From Pseudovibrio flavus (GTDB taxonomy: Bacteria; Pseudomonadota; Alphaproteobacteria; Rhizobiales; Stappiaceae): DNA of 64,000 bases. Where the stretch lies: contig NZ_SMMA01000065.1 of NCBI RefSeq assembly GCF_009711345.1, positions 299,541 to 363,540 on the forward strand, written 5' to 3'. This document shows positions 19,506-27,756 of the stretch, one piece after another. Positions within the stretch are counted from its first letter, which is position 1. Each line of letters begins with the position of its first letter. The position numbers and the translations under genes are program-made. Under the pieces are notes generated by a model that searched no databases, had not been told where the DNA came from, and was given only the letters and a program-made list of their open reading frames with translations.

Positions 19506-19518
19506 TAAAGGGAGGAAC

Positions 19519-19563
19519 AGAGAAGGCTTGGCGCGATCTTTCGTTGAACGCCGAGCCTTCTCT
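19519..19563 (+). terminator. hairpin after ptsG, between convergent genes
   Basis: AGAGAAGGCTTGGCG at 19519-19533 pairs with CGCCGAGCCTTCTCT at 19549-19563, a 15-base stem with one G-T pair and a 15-base loop. No U-tract follows on either side, but the site between ptsG and the convergent RidA-like gene suits a two-way terminator. Confidence 0.5.
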
Positions 19564-19610
19564 GCCAATTATGTCGCCATGCTTTGCGAGATACGCCGCA
19601 AAAACCGGTA

Positions 19611-19958
19611 TTAGTCGCAGGCAGCGGTGATGATAACTTCCACCAGCAGCTCAGGAGAAGCGAGTTTAGCTTCGCCGCATGCGCGAGCTGGAGCGCATCC
19701 TTCAGGAACCCAAGCGTCCCAAACACCGTTCATAGCTTCAAAGTCAGCCATGTCAGCAAGCCATACGATTGCCTGAAGCATGCGGGTACGGTCAGAACCT
19801 GCCTGCTCAAGAAGAGCATCAACGCGGCGCAGAGTTTCTGCAGTCTGTTCTTCAATGCTATCGCCGCGGTTGCCAACCTGACCACAAATGTAAGCAACGC
19901 CGTTGTGCTTAACGATCTTGCTCATGCGCTGGTTGGTTTCAATACGTTCTACAGTCAT
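19611..19958 (-). CDS. RidA/YjgF/UK114-family protein
   Basis: A 115-residue protein of the Rid family, which includes enamine/imine deaminases that remove reactive 2-aminoacrylate. Family marks are [66 protein letters not shown] and the C-terminal [23 protein letters not shown]; the Arg in [10 protein letters not shown] corresponds to the substrate-binding Arg105 of RidA. The wording of the N-terminal half is closer to the small YoaB/YjgH side groups than to RidA itself, so the exact substrate is open. GAGAGAATAAA precedes ATG 19958. It is convergent to ptsG with a hairpin between. Confidence 0.88.
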   Translation of the reverse strand: MTVERIETNQRMSKIVKHNGVAYICGQVGNRGDSIEEQTAETLRRVDALLEQAGSDRTRMLQAIVWLADMADFEAMNGVWDAWVPEGCAPARACGEAKLASPELLVEVIITAACD

Positions 19959-20277
19959 TTTATTCTCTCTAGGGTGAGTGAGAGCGGCAGACTAGTTGCA
20001 GCGCAAGCTAATGAAAATATGCGTTTTTCTTTGAAGTCAAAGGTAATGGTAACCGTCCACATATTCCTGAATTAAGCAGTGCAGCCCAATTTAAGGTATG
20101 TAGTAATATTACCCAGAGTTTACGCCTCAAGCCCATTGCATGTGCTGGCCTGTGGCGTAACACTGGACCTGTCGATTTGATGGGAACTGGCACAAAACAA
20201 AAAAACTCAGCCTAACGCCATCAGCTACGCCAGCGAACGACCTGATTCTATAAAAAAACAATAAGAACAGGAGTGGA
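19959..20277. other. intergenic region before NTF2-like gene
   Basis: About 320 bases between two divergently read genes. It should hold both promoters, but I see no convincing -35/-10 pair, no operator palindrome and no ORF. Confidence 0.45.
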
Positions 20278-20748
20278 ATGGGCATGGACACCCACCGGAT
20301 GATAGAGAACCGTATCAGCTCGTTCTTTCAAGAGCTTGATGCACGCAACTGGCGCGATCTGGAGCAGATGCTCAGTCCGCAAATCCATTTTGAGGACCAT
20401 TGGCTCGGGCGGGATGAAACCTCCCAAATCGAGGCGTCAGAAGCGCTGGATATTATGGAGCAGTACCTCAGAGGGTTCGACAGCACTCATCATCAACTGG
20501 GCAACCTCCTCATTGAATATCAAGAGCAAAAAGCCTGTGCCCGCGTCTACACAACAAACTCCCTTTTCATAAACGGCGCCAGAGGCGGGGAGCTGCTTAC
20601 CCTGTTCGGCATCTATGATCTGTCGTTGGTCTATTATGGCGGTGAATGGCAGATCAACTACCTGAAGTTCATCTATAAGTTTCATCAGGGAAATGAGGTC
20701 CTTCCTGAACTTGCTACCCGCAAGGGTGCATCGGAGGGGCGTTTATGA
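20278..20748 (+). CDS. SnoaL/NTF2-like domain protein
   Basis: A 156-residue protein with the cone-shaped NTF2-like fold pattern: an N-terminal helix (IENRISSFFQELDARNWRDLEQMLSPQIHFEDHWLG) followed by alternating strands (ACARVYTTNSLFI, GGELLTLFGIYDLSLVYYGGEWQINYLKFIYKFHQG). Such proteins may be ring-closing enzymes, isomerases, binding proteins or immunity-type modules; the sequence does not tell which. There is no signal peptide, so it is cytoplasmic. ATG 20278 is favoured over ATG 20284 because CAGGAG lies 5 bases upstream. Its stop overlaps the start of a secreted protease gene in an ATGA, implying coupled expression. Confidence 0.7.
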   Translation: MGMDTHRMIENRISSFFQELDARNWRDLEQMLSPQIHFEDHWLGRDETSQIEASEALDIMEQYLRGFDSTHHQLGNLLIEYQEQKACARVYTTNSLFINGARGGELLTLFGIYDLSLVYYGGEWQINYLKFIYKFHQGNEVLPELATRKGASEGRL

Positions 20749-21533
20749 AGCATTTGAATGTGGTGCGCTGCCTGCGGGCGGTGCTGGCACTCATGCTTAT
20801 AACGCCGTCAGCGAGCGCCAAGATGATGGCTAGCGAAGCATTTCCCGGTTTGATCGGAGATGAGGACCGGCGTGAGATACTCGATAGCGAGCGGTCACCT
20901 TGGAACGCTGTGGGCCGCGTAAACATCGCAGGCTTTTCTCGTTCAACCATGTGCACTGGAACGTTGGTGGCGCCAAACATTGTTCTTACGGCTGCTCACT
21001 GTTTGGTAGATCCTAGAACCGGAAAAGCGCACAAAGCTGAGTCTATTCACTTTCTAGCTGGATTGCGTAGAGACGAATACGTTGAGCATCAGACCGCCGA
21101 ATGCCTACTCTTTCCGGAAAACTATCGCTTCACTGCCGAGCCTAAGCTCTCTGATATTATTATGGATGTAGGCGTCATCGTTCTGCGTGAACCGCTCAAG
21201 GTTCCCCCAATGGGGCTAGCCATAGGCTCAAAGACTACGCATCTGGATAGGCTTATGAGTGTGGGCTACTCCCGCGAGCGGCCTTATCTGTTAACGGCTG
21301 ACAAGACCTGCGGTATTCTTGAAAAGCGGGAAGGGGTGTGGCTCACCGACTGTTATACGAATTATGGCGGCTCTGGCGGACCGGTACTACGGATCGATGA
21401 TCCCAATGTCGAAAAGGGGCAACTTGCTGCGGTTATGGTTGCCGTGGCTCCGCAGCGCTACACTTTGGCTATTCCCAAGAATGTCTGGGGTGAGATGGTA
21501 GAAAAGGCGAGCTGCGATACAACCCGCCCGTAG
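20745..21533 (+). CDS. secreted trypsin/V8-like serine protease
   Basis: A 262-residue chymotrypsin-fold serine protease with an N-terminal signal peptide (CLRAVLALMLITPSASA, cleaved near residue 25). The catalytic triad is visible: His85 in VLTAAHC, Asp141 in DVGVIVL and Ser210 in NYGGSGGPV. The Gly before Ser210, where trypsin has Asp (GDSGGP), fits the V8/glutamyl endopeptidase side of the family. Cys70 and Cys86 could form the His-loop disulfide. It lacks PDZ domains, so it is not DegP. Four-base overlap with the upstream NTF2-like gene. Its substrate is unknown; export to periplasm or medium is expected. Confidence 0.88.
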   Translation: MKHLNVVRCLRAVLALMLITPSASAKMMASEAFPGLIGDEDRREILDSERSPWNAVGRVNIAGFSRSTMCTGTLVAPNIVLTAAHCLVDPRTGKAHKAESIHFLAGLRRDEYVEHQTAECLLFPENYRFTAEPKLSDIIMDVGVIVLREPLKVPPMGLAIGSKTTHLDRLMSVGYSRERPYLLTADKTCGILEKREGVWLTDCYTNYGGSGGPVLRIDDPNVEKGQLAAVMVAVAPQRYTLAIPKNVWGEMVEKASCDTTRP

Positions 21534-21536
21534 GCA

Positions 21537-21713
21537 TTAAAGACGGCGGAAAACACAAGCCAAAACAAGTAGCGCCCACGCTCCGGTCATCGTCCAGAAG
21601 ATATTACCCGAAACGTACGGAATATCGGTCAAGCCGAACTTGACGGCCAGAGCAGCAATGCCAAGGGCTACGGCCACGATAAATGTAATGAGGCTGGGAG
21701 CGGATACGCGCAT
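21537..21713 (-). CDS. small two-helix membrane protein, 58 aa
   Basis: ATG 21713 follows AAGGAAG with about 8 bases spacing and the frame runs 58 codons to TAA, ending 3 bases from the convergent protease gene. The product has two hydrophobic helices: LITFIVAVALGIAALAVKFG (residues ~8-27) and NIFWTMTGAWALLVLACVF (~37-55), separated by LTDIPYVSG, and ends in RRL. The clean start, two helices and fit to the available space support a real gene. I recall similar ~60-residue uncharacterised proteins in rhizobial genomes but cannot name a function. Confidence 0.72.
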   Translation of the reverse strand: MRVSAPSLITFIVAVALGIAALAVKFGLTDIPYVSGNIFWTMTGAWALLVLACVFRRL

Positions 21714-22016
21714 AGAAACGACTTCCTTGAAATACTAGTCAAAAATTACGATCAGGCACTAACATGTTTTTATAGTTCTCGCCATGCGTGAAGCTGGTGC
21801 GTCTGCTCCTCAAGCTGGTACGGCAAGGGCCTACAATTTTGCAGGTTGCTGACGAAAAATGCGTGTTTGGGCTGGCATTCCGGCGTGATCTCAAATAAGA
21901 GCAGTGCAAGTTTAATCCACATATCAAAGCGTAGTTGGAAACGGCGCTCCCGAGCAGCGACGACCCTTACGCCCTTTGAACTAGCACAGCAGCACGATCT
22001 GCTATCAGGAGGCACC
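21714..22016. other. region upstream of prfC
   Basis: Roughly 300 bases. A frame continuous with prfC runs through much of it but lacks a start with a ribosome site and is not part of RF3. A minus-strand 82-aa frame opposite it has no family features and starts within the prfC ribosome site. Probably leader/promoter DNA for prfC and the small membrane gene. Confidence 0.45.
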
Positions 22017-23621
22017 ATGAGCGCAGCCGCGACGCAGCCATTTGAGACGCGACGTACCTTTGCGATTATTTCTCACCCGGACGCCGGTAAGACTACCCTC
22101 ACCGAAAAATTGCTTTTGGGTGGTGGTGCTATCCGCGCCGCAGGTCAGGTTCGCGCCCGTGGTGAACGTCGCCGCGCCCGTTCTGACTGGATGAAAATCG
22201 AACAGGAACGCGGTATCTCGGTATCGTCCTCGGTCATGACCTTCGAGCGTAAAGGCATTACCTTTAACCTCCTCGATACTCCGGGCCACGAAGACTTCTC
22301 TGAAGACACCTACCGCACGCTCACCGCTGTTGATGCAGCGATCATGGTGATCGACGCTGCAAAGGGTATTGAAACCCAGACCCGTAAGCTCTTTGAAGTT
22401 TGCCGTCTGCGCGATATTCCGATCATCACCTTCATCAACAAGATCGACCGTGAGGGCCGTCATCCGCTGGAAATCCTCGACGAAATTCAGGAGGCTCTGG
22501 CTCTTGACGTTTCGCCTATGAGCTGGCCGGTTGGCATGGGCTCCGACTTCTTCGGCGTATATGACCAGATCAACCACCGTTTCATGACTTCCAGCGAAGG
22601 CCGTGGTGGTCCGCTCGATACTGTGAAAGAAGTGTCCGGTCTGGAAGACGAAAACTTCAGAGACGGCATCTTCGATACTGTTCTGGCAGACCTTGAAGAA
22701 AACGTGGAACTGGGCGGCGCTGGCTATCCTGAATTTGACCGTGAAGCGTTCCTTGAAGGTCACCTGACACCGGTGTTCTTCGGTTCCGCTCTGCGCGACT
22801 ACGGTATCGATCAGGTTCTCGACTTTATTGACGCCTACGCTCCGGCTCCACACTCGCAGCCAGCAACTGGCGGCCGTACTATCCGTCCGGAAGAAGACAA
22901 GGTAACCGGTTTCGTGTTCAAAGTTCAGGCGAACATGGACCCGAAACACCGCGACCGCATTGCATTCGTCCGTCTATGCTCCGGCACCTTCAAACGCGGC
23001 ATGAAGCTCAAGCACGTTCGTGCAGGTAAGCCAATCACAGTGTCCGCTCCTATCTTCTTCTTTGCAGAAGAGCGTGAGCTGGCAGAGAAAGCCTATCCGG
23101 GTGACGTAATCGGCGTACCTAACCATGGTCAGCTTCGCGTTGGTGACACTCTCTCTGAGGGTGAAGAAATCCACGTAACTGGCCTGCCAGCGTTTGCGCC
23201 TGAAATTCTGCGCCGCGTCCGCCTGTCCGACACCATGCGCGTCAAGCAGATGCGTCGTGGTCTGGAAGACCTTGCAGAGGAAGGTCTGGTACAGATCTTT
23301 AAACCTGCTATCGGCACCAACTGGATTGTTGGCGTGGTGGGTGTTCTCCAGCTCGACGTTGTGGTGGACCGCCTGAAGCAGGAATACCAGACCGAGATCG
23401 GCTTTGAGCCAGTCATGTACAACACTGCACGTTGGGCAGAGTGTGACAGCGCGCAAAAGCTGGACAAGTTCCTTGAAACAAACCGTGCCCACGTTGCGCT
23501 AGACCGTGACGACAAGCCTGTTTTCCTTTTCAAGAACGCTTGGGAAGTAAGCTACGTGGGCGAGAAAAATCCAGACATCAAGTTCCGCGAAACCCGCGAA
23601 ATAGTTCACACAGACGAATAA
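22017..23621 (+). CDS. prfC: peptide chain release factor 3
   Basis: Translational GTPase that recycles RF1/RF2 from the ribosome after peptide release. 534 residues, as expected (E. coli 529). ATG 22017 has AGGAGG 6 bases upstream; the longer frame to 21846 has no homology. G-motifs: P-loop SHPDAGKTTLTEK (~19-31), switch I with RARSDWMKIEQERGISVSSSVMTF, G3 DTPGHEDFSEDTYRTL, G4 NKIDREGR. C-terminal RF3 block NTARWAECDSAQKLDKF. Followed 25 bases later by rsmC, so possibly a translation/ribosome operon with rsmC and rsuA. Confidence 0.97.
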   Translation: MSAAATQPFETRRTFAIISHPDAGKTTLTEKLLLGGGAIRAAGQVRARGERRRARSDWMKIEQERGISVSSSVMTFERKGITFNLLDTPGHEDFSEDTYRTLTAVDAAIMVIDAAKGIETQTRKLFEVCRLRDIPIITFINKIDREGRHPLEILDEIQEALALDVSPMSWPVGMGSDFFGVYDQINHRFMTSSEGRGGPLDTVKEVSGLEDENFRDGIFDTVLADLEENVELGGAGYPEFDREAFLEGHLTPVFFGSALRDYGIDQVLDFIDAYAPAPHSQPATGGRTIRPEEDKVTGFVFKVQANMDPKHRDRIAFVRLCSGTFKRGMKLKHVRAGKPITVSAPIFFFAEERELAEKAYPGDVIGVPNHGQLRVGDTLSEGEEIHVTGLPAFAPEILRRVRLSDTMRVKQMRRGLEDLAEEGLVQIFKPAIGTNWIVGVVGVLQLDVVVDRLKQEYQTEIGFEPVMYNTARWAECDSAQKLDKFLETNRAHVALDRDDKPVFLFKNAWEVSYVGEKNPDIKFRETREIVHTDE

Positions 23622-23645
23622 ACAACAAGAATATAAGAGCCGCTC

Positions 23646-24677
23646 ATGATCGATCCTGCATTGGAAACACTGTTCTTGCCTCTGGTGAATGAGGCAATTG
23701 AAATTCCCGCAGAAGGGAAAACGCTGTTTCTACGCGCCCGCCTTGGCAGCGCACTGCGCGATATTCCGAGTGAGCGGCTTGTTTGCCAGCAAACCTTTGC
23801 TCCTGATGCAAGCGCTTTAACCCGCGCAGGCTACGAGTTGGTTGAAGATACGCAAGACGAGTTTCCGCTGGTGCTCGTTCTGCCTCCGCGCCAGCGTCAG
23901 GAAGCTCGTGCGCTTTTGGCTGAAGCTGTCGCCCGCACTAAAGACGGCGGCATTGTTATTGCCTCTGTTGCAAATACAGAAGGCGCCAAGACCTGCGAAG
24001 CTGATCTGGCTCAGCTGGCTGGCTGCTCTGGCAAGCTCTCCAAAAACAAGTGCCGGGTGTTCTGGACGCAGGTCAATAAAGCTGAAGTCAACGCTGACCT
24101 GCTCGAAAGCTGGCTGGCTCTGGATGCTCCGCGCGAAATCGAGGGCGGCCGTTATATGAGCCGTCCGGGTGTGTTCTCTTGGGATCACATCGATCCTGCA
24201 TCTCAGCTTCTTGCAGAAAGCCTGCCGGAAAACCTCTACGGCAAAGGTGCAGACCTTGGCGCTGGCCTTGGCTACCTTGCTGATGAAGTTGTTACCCGCT
24301 GCCCGAAAATCGTGGGTGTTGACCTTTACGAAGCAGAAAAGCGCTCTCTCGATCTGGCAAAACAGAACCTAGCGGAACAAGGCAAGAAGAAGCCTCTGGA
24401 TTTCATCTGGGCTGACATCACCGCTGGCTTGAAACGCAACTATGACTTCGTTGTTATGAACCCGCCATTCCATACCGGTAAGGCTGACCGTAACGATCTA
24501 GGTCAGGCGTTCATTCGCGCAGCAAGTCAGGCTCTGCGTCCGGGCGGTGTGCTCTGGATGGTTGCAAACCGTCACCTGCCTTACGAAGCGACGCTCGACA
24601 AGTTCTTTGAGTCCTTCGAGATTATCCGCGATGAAAAGGGCTATAAGGTCATTCAGGCAACGAAGGCGCGTAAATGA
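23646..24677 (+). CDS. rsmC: 16S rRNA m2G methyltransferase, RsmC-like
   Basis: A 343-residue protein with the two-domain RsmC layout: a degenerate N-terminal methyltransferase-like half and a C-terminal catalytic half. SAM-binding GADLGAGLGYLADEV is at ~197-211, and the catalytic NPPF begins at Asn272 (FVVMNPPFHTGKADRNDLGQAFI), the pattern of N2-guanine methylation. E. coli RsmC modifies G1207 of 16S rRNA in the small subunit; the same target is likely here. The stop overlaps the start of rsuA in an ATGA, pairing two small-subunit rRNA modification genes. Confidence 0.88.
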   Translation: MIDPALETLFLPLVNEAIEIPAEGKTLFLRARLGSALRDIPSERLVCQQTFAPDASALTRAGYELVEDTQDEFPLVLVLPPRQRQEARALLAEAVARTKDGGIVIASVANTEGAKTCEADLAQLAGCSGKLSKNKCRVFWTQVNKAEVNADLLESWLALDAPREIEGGRYMSRPGVFSWDHIDPASQLLAESLPENLYGKGADLGAGLGYLADEVVTRCPKIVGVDLYEAEKRSLDLAKQNLAEQGKKKPLDFIWADITAGLKRNYDFVVMNPPFHTGKADRNDLGQAFIRAASQALRPGGVLWMVANRHLPYEATLDKFFESFEIIRDEKGYKVIQATKARK

Positions 24678-25378
24678 GACTGATCAAGCTGATTGCAAAT
24701 CTGGGCTATGGCAGCCGCAAGGAAATTCAACAGGCGATTAAACACGGCTGGGTGACTGACCTTGAGGGCAACCCGATTAAAGCAGACAGCAAGCTGGATC
24801 ATGATCAAATCCTGTTCGATGACGAGCCTCTCGACCCTGCGCCGGGTATGGTGCTGCTGCTGAATAAACCAGTCGGCTACACCTGCTCCAAGAAGGATAT
24901 CGGTAAGCTCGTCTATCAGCTCTTTCCTGACCGTTTTCGTGTGCGCAAGCCGGAGCTTTCCTCCGTTGGGCGCTTAGATCGCGAAACTTCCGGCCTGTTG
25001 CTGTTTACTGATGACGGTAAGCTGCTGCACCGGATTATCTCGCCTAAGTCTAACGTGCCTAAGGTGTATGAGGTTGAGCTGGATCGCCCGCTTGAGGGGC
25101 ACGAGGGTGATCTTTTTGCCTCCGGCACCATGATGCTGGAAAGTGAAACCACACCGCTTTTGCCTGCCGAGCTGGAAGTGCTGGGTGAAAAGCAAGCTCG
25201 CCTGACACTGCATGAGGGTCGTTACCATCAGGTGCGCCGCATGTTTGCCGCCATTGGCAACCACGTAAATGCGCTTCACCGCTCCAAGGTCGGCAACCTC
25301 ACACTCGACGGAGTGGAAGAGGGTACCTACAAAATCCTAAGTGCAGAAGAGATCGAAAAGGTCTTCGTAAGCGAGTAA
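24674..25378 (+). CDS. rsuA: 16S rRNA pseudouridine synthase, RsuA family
   Basis: A 234-residue pseudouridine synthase with an N-terminal S4-like RNA-binding domain (MRLIKLIANLGYGSRKEIQQAIKHGWVT) and a catalytic domain containing the family motif VGRLDRETSGLLLFTDDG, with nucleophile Asp102. KPVGYTCSKKD and HEGRYHQVRRMFAAIGNHVNALHR are further conserved blocks. RsuA makes pseudouridine 516 in 16S rRNA; the length and coupling to rsmC favour RsuA over RluE/RluF, but this is a family-level call. A pair of palindromic repeats follows its stop. Confidence 0.87.
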   Translation: MRLIKLIANLGYGSRKEIQQAIKHGWVTDLEGNPIKADSKLDHDQILFDDEPLDPAPGMVLLLNKPVGYTCSKKDIGKLVYQLFPDRFRVRKPELSSVGRLDRETSGLLLFTDDGKLLHRIISPKSNVPKVYEVELDRPLEGHEGDLFASGTMMLESETTPLLPAELEVLGEKQARLTLHEGRYHQVRRMFAAIGNHVNALHRSKVGNLTLDGVEEGTYKILSAEEIEKVFVSE

Positions 25379-25392
25379 GGCTGGTGGGCTAG

Positions 25393-25413
25393 ATCCCGCA
25401 TCAAGTGCGGGAT
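25393..25413. repeat. REP-like palindrome, first copy
   Basis: ATCCCGCATCAAGTGCGGGAT, a GC-rich 8-base stem closing on CAAG-type centre, followed by GACG. It resembles the short dispersed palindromes common in alphaproteobacterial intergenic DNA. It follows rsuA by 14 bases and can also end or protect that transcript. It is in the opposite orientation to the copy at 25499. Confidence 0.7.
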
Positions 25414-25498
25414 GACGTTTGACGAAAGCGCGGTTCGCAGCGCAGCCCTGAACTAACGCGCCTATAGGAACCGACCAAAATTCCCATTCTCAGCAGTC

Positions 25499-25519
25499 AC
25501 CCCGGACTTGATCCGGGGT
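25499..25519. repeat. REP-like palindrome, second copy
   Basis: ACCCCGGACTTGATCCGGGGT; its reverse complement matches the first copy in the frame A-Y-CCCG-S-ATCAAGT-S-CGGG-R-T followed by GAC. The two copies, 85 bases apart and inverted to each other, sit between the convergent genes rsuA and uup, a usual place for REP/BIME-type elements. Compensating changes in the stem show that pairing is conserved. Confidence 0.7.
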
Positions 25520-25540
25520 CTAGCAAGCAAGAGGAGGGGC

Positions 25541-27346
25541 TTACCCCTCCGCCAGCATTTCCAGTTCCAGCCACTCTTCTTCAAGGGCTTCCAGTTGCTC
25601 GTGGGCTTTGCCAACGGCCTCGGTTGCTTTGTGGAACTTATCCGGATTGCCGGTAAATAGGTTAGGGTCTTCCAGAACCTTCTGCAGCTTCGCGATCTTG
25701 TCCTGAAGAGCGTCCATCTCAGCAGGCAGAGCTTTCAGGCGGTGCTGCTGGGTGAAGGAGAGGGCAGACTTCTTCGCCGCAGGTTTGTCTTCCTTAGGCT
25801 TTTCTGCTTTGTCCTTCTTCGGCTTTTCCGCTTTCTGGGTTTTGCGAGCCTCAACGCCACTGCCGCGCTGCGCCACCATATCGGAATAGCCGCCCGCGTA
25901 TTCCTGCCACTTGCCGTCACCTTCCATGGTGATCACGGAGGAGCAAATGCGGTCAAGGAAGTCACGGTCGTGGCTTACGAGGAATACGGTGCCGTTGTAG
26001 TCCGAGATGAGTTCCTGAAGCAGGTCGAGCGTTTCAAGATCAAGATCGTTGGTTGGTTCGTCGAGCACCATGACGTTAGATTCAGAGGCAAGCGCTCGAG
26101 CCAGCAGCAGGCGGCCACGTTCACCGCCAGAGAGTACGCGCACAGGCGTACGGGCCTGCTCTGGAGTAAACAGGAAGTCCTTCATATAGCTCATGACGTG
26201 CTTAGCTTGGTCACCGATGATGACCATATCACCGCGACCACCGGTCATAGCGCTGGCGAGCGTATCATTCGGGTCCAACTTCTCGCGCTTCTGATCAAGC
26301 GTGATCATTTGCAAGTTGGTGCCCAGCTGGATGGTACCGCTATCGGGCTCAAGTTCACCAATAAGCATCTTGAGAAGCGTCGTCTTACCAGCACCGTTTG
26401 GACCAACGAAACCAACACGGTCACCACGGTTGATGCGGGTGGAGAAGTCTTTGACGATAGGGCGCCCGTCATAGCCTTTGGAAATGTTGGTCGCCTCGCT
26501 TACGCGCTTGCCGGAAACTTCAGCTTCGGCAACGGCCATCTTCGCAGTACCTTGCGGGCCGCGATGATCGCGCTTCTTCTGGCGAAGGTCTGCAAGCTCG
26601 CGCACGCGGCGCATGTTACGCTTACGGCGTGCGGTCACGCCATAGGTCATCCAGTGCTCTTCCTGCTTGATCTTCAGATCAAGGCGAGCCATGTCTTTCT
26701 CTTCTTCCTCGAAGACCTTGTCGCGCCATTCCTCAAACTTGCTGAACCCTTCTTCCATACGGCGGGATGTGCCGCGGTCGATCCAGACAGTTGAGCGCGA
26801 GAGGTTCTCAAGGAAACGACGGTCGTGCGAAATAAGCACGATAGCCGACTTCATCTGCTTCAGTTCAGCTTCCAGCCACTCGATGACTGGCAGGTCAAGA
26901 TGGTTGGTCGGCTCGTCAAGGAGAAGGATATCCGGTTCAGGCGCAAGGGCGCGGGCAATCGCAGCACGTTTTGCTTCACCGCCGGAGAGGGTTGCAGGGT
27001 CTTCCTGACCAGTGAGGCCGAGTACTTCCAGTAGGTACTGGGCGCGGTACTGGTCATCACCCGGTGCTAGGCCGCCCTCGGCATATTCCAATGTGGTCTT
27101 GTAACCGGAAAGGTCTGGCTCCTGAGGCAGATAGCGAATGGTACAGCCCGGCTGCACAAAGCGTTCGCCGTGATCGGCCTCCATCATACCTGCTGCGATC
27201 TTAAGAAGAGTGGACTTGCCGGAGCCGTTACGGCCAACCAAACAAATACGCTCACCTTGGCTTACAGCGAGCTCTGCTCCCTTCAAAATTTCGGTAGATC
27301 CGAAACGGGCGCGAATATCACGAATATGAAGCAGTGGAGGGGCCAT
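25541..27346 (-). CDS. uup: ABC-F ATPase, Uup-like
   Basis: Soluble duplicated ABC ATPase (601 aa) of the ABC-F class acting on ribosomes or nucleic acids, not a transporter. First domain: Walker A GRNGSGKST (~39-47), signature LSGGEAKRAAIARAL, Walker B LLLDEPTNHLD. Second: GPNGAGKTT (~318), LSGGERGRLLLARAL, VMVLDEPTNDLD. The charged linker KKDKAEKPKEDKPAAKK (~520) and a C-terminal coiled coil (~545-600) are typical of Uup, as opposed to EttA, which ends earlier. It lies convergent to rsuA; the hairpin GGAGGGG...CCCCTCC around its stop may contribute to termination. Confidence 0.92.
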   Translation of the reverse strand: MAPPLLHIRDIRARFGSTEILKGAELAVSQGERICLVGRNGSGKSTLLKIAAGMMEADHGERFVQPGCTIRYLPQEPDLSGYKTTLEYAEGGLAPGDDQYRAQYLLEVLGLTGQEDPATLSGGEAKRAAIARALAPEPDILLLDEPTNHLDLPVIEWLEAELKQMKSAIVLISHDRRFLENLSRSTVWIDRGTSRRMEEGFSKFEEWRDKVFEEEEKDMARLDLKIKQEEHWMTYGVTARRKRNMRRVRELADLRQKKRDHRGPQGTAKMAVAEAEVSGKRVSEATNISKGYDGRPIVKDFSTRINRGDRVGFVGPNGAGKTTLLKMLIGELEPDSGTIQLGTNLQMITLDQKREKLDPNDTLASAMTGGRGDMVIIGDQAKHVMSYMKDFLFTPEQARTPVRVLSGGERGRLLLARALASESNVMVLDEPTNDLDLETLDLLQELISDYNGTVFLVSHDRDFLDRICSSVITMEGDGKWQEYAGGYSDMVAQRGSGVEARKTQKAEKPKKDKAEKPKEDKPAAKKSALSFTQQHRLKALPAEMDALQDKIAKLQKVLEDPNLFTGNPDKFHKATEAVGKAHEQLEALEEEWLELEMLAEG

Positions 27347-27756
27347 AGGGCGAACAATTCCTCGAGAAAAACAAGACCATATTAAACGTCACGGTTTGCG
27401 TTCTAGCCCGATCCTCTGTCTGGTCAATCCCTTTTCCGTCTAGTGCCGCTAAAAAGTCGAAAACCCATCAAGTTGATATCTTATTCCGGCAATCCAACGG
27501 AGAGAGTCTAAGTAAGCTACGTGAATACACTTATGTAACTTTAAGTAAATTTTGTGGACAATGGAATACGTTTTCAGAAAAAATTGGAATAAAATTATAG
27601 TGAGAGTGCCTTTTAGTTAGTGATAATTGCAATTTTGGCCAAGGTTTGACGAAAATATGTAAGAATGGCTTGCCAATAATCTTCAGGAGTGTGATCTTTC
27701 GCCACGACTACCAAGAAAAACTGGGTAGGGCTCAATTTGAGTAAGGGGAGATCTTA
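27347..27756. other. upstream region of the opp operon
   Basis: About 410 AT-rich bases between divergent uup and oppA. Several imperfect symmetric elements (e.g. ACTTATGTAACTTTAAGT near 27,530) could be operators. TTGACG at ~27,646 is the best -35-like hexamer but no matching -10 sits at 16-18 bases. No ORF. Confidence 0.45.

Noticed and set aside
21770-22018. 82-aa minus-strand frame upstream of prfC
   Set aside because: Its start codon lies in the prfC ribosome site/start region and it has no signature or RBS.
22005-22949. 314-aa open frame antisense to prfC
   Set aside because: Shadow frame in a codon-biased gene; begins and ends without regulatory signals.
25742-26794. 350-aa open frame antisense to uup
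   Set aside because: Shadow of the ABC-F gene, no recognisable domain.
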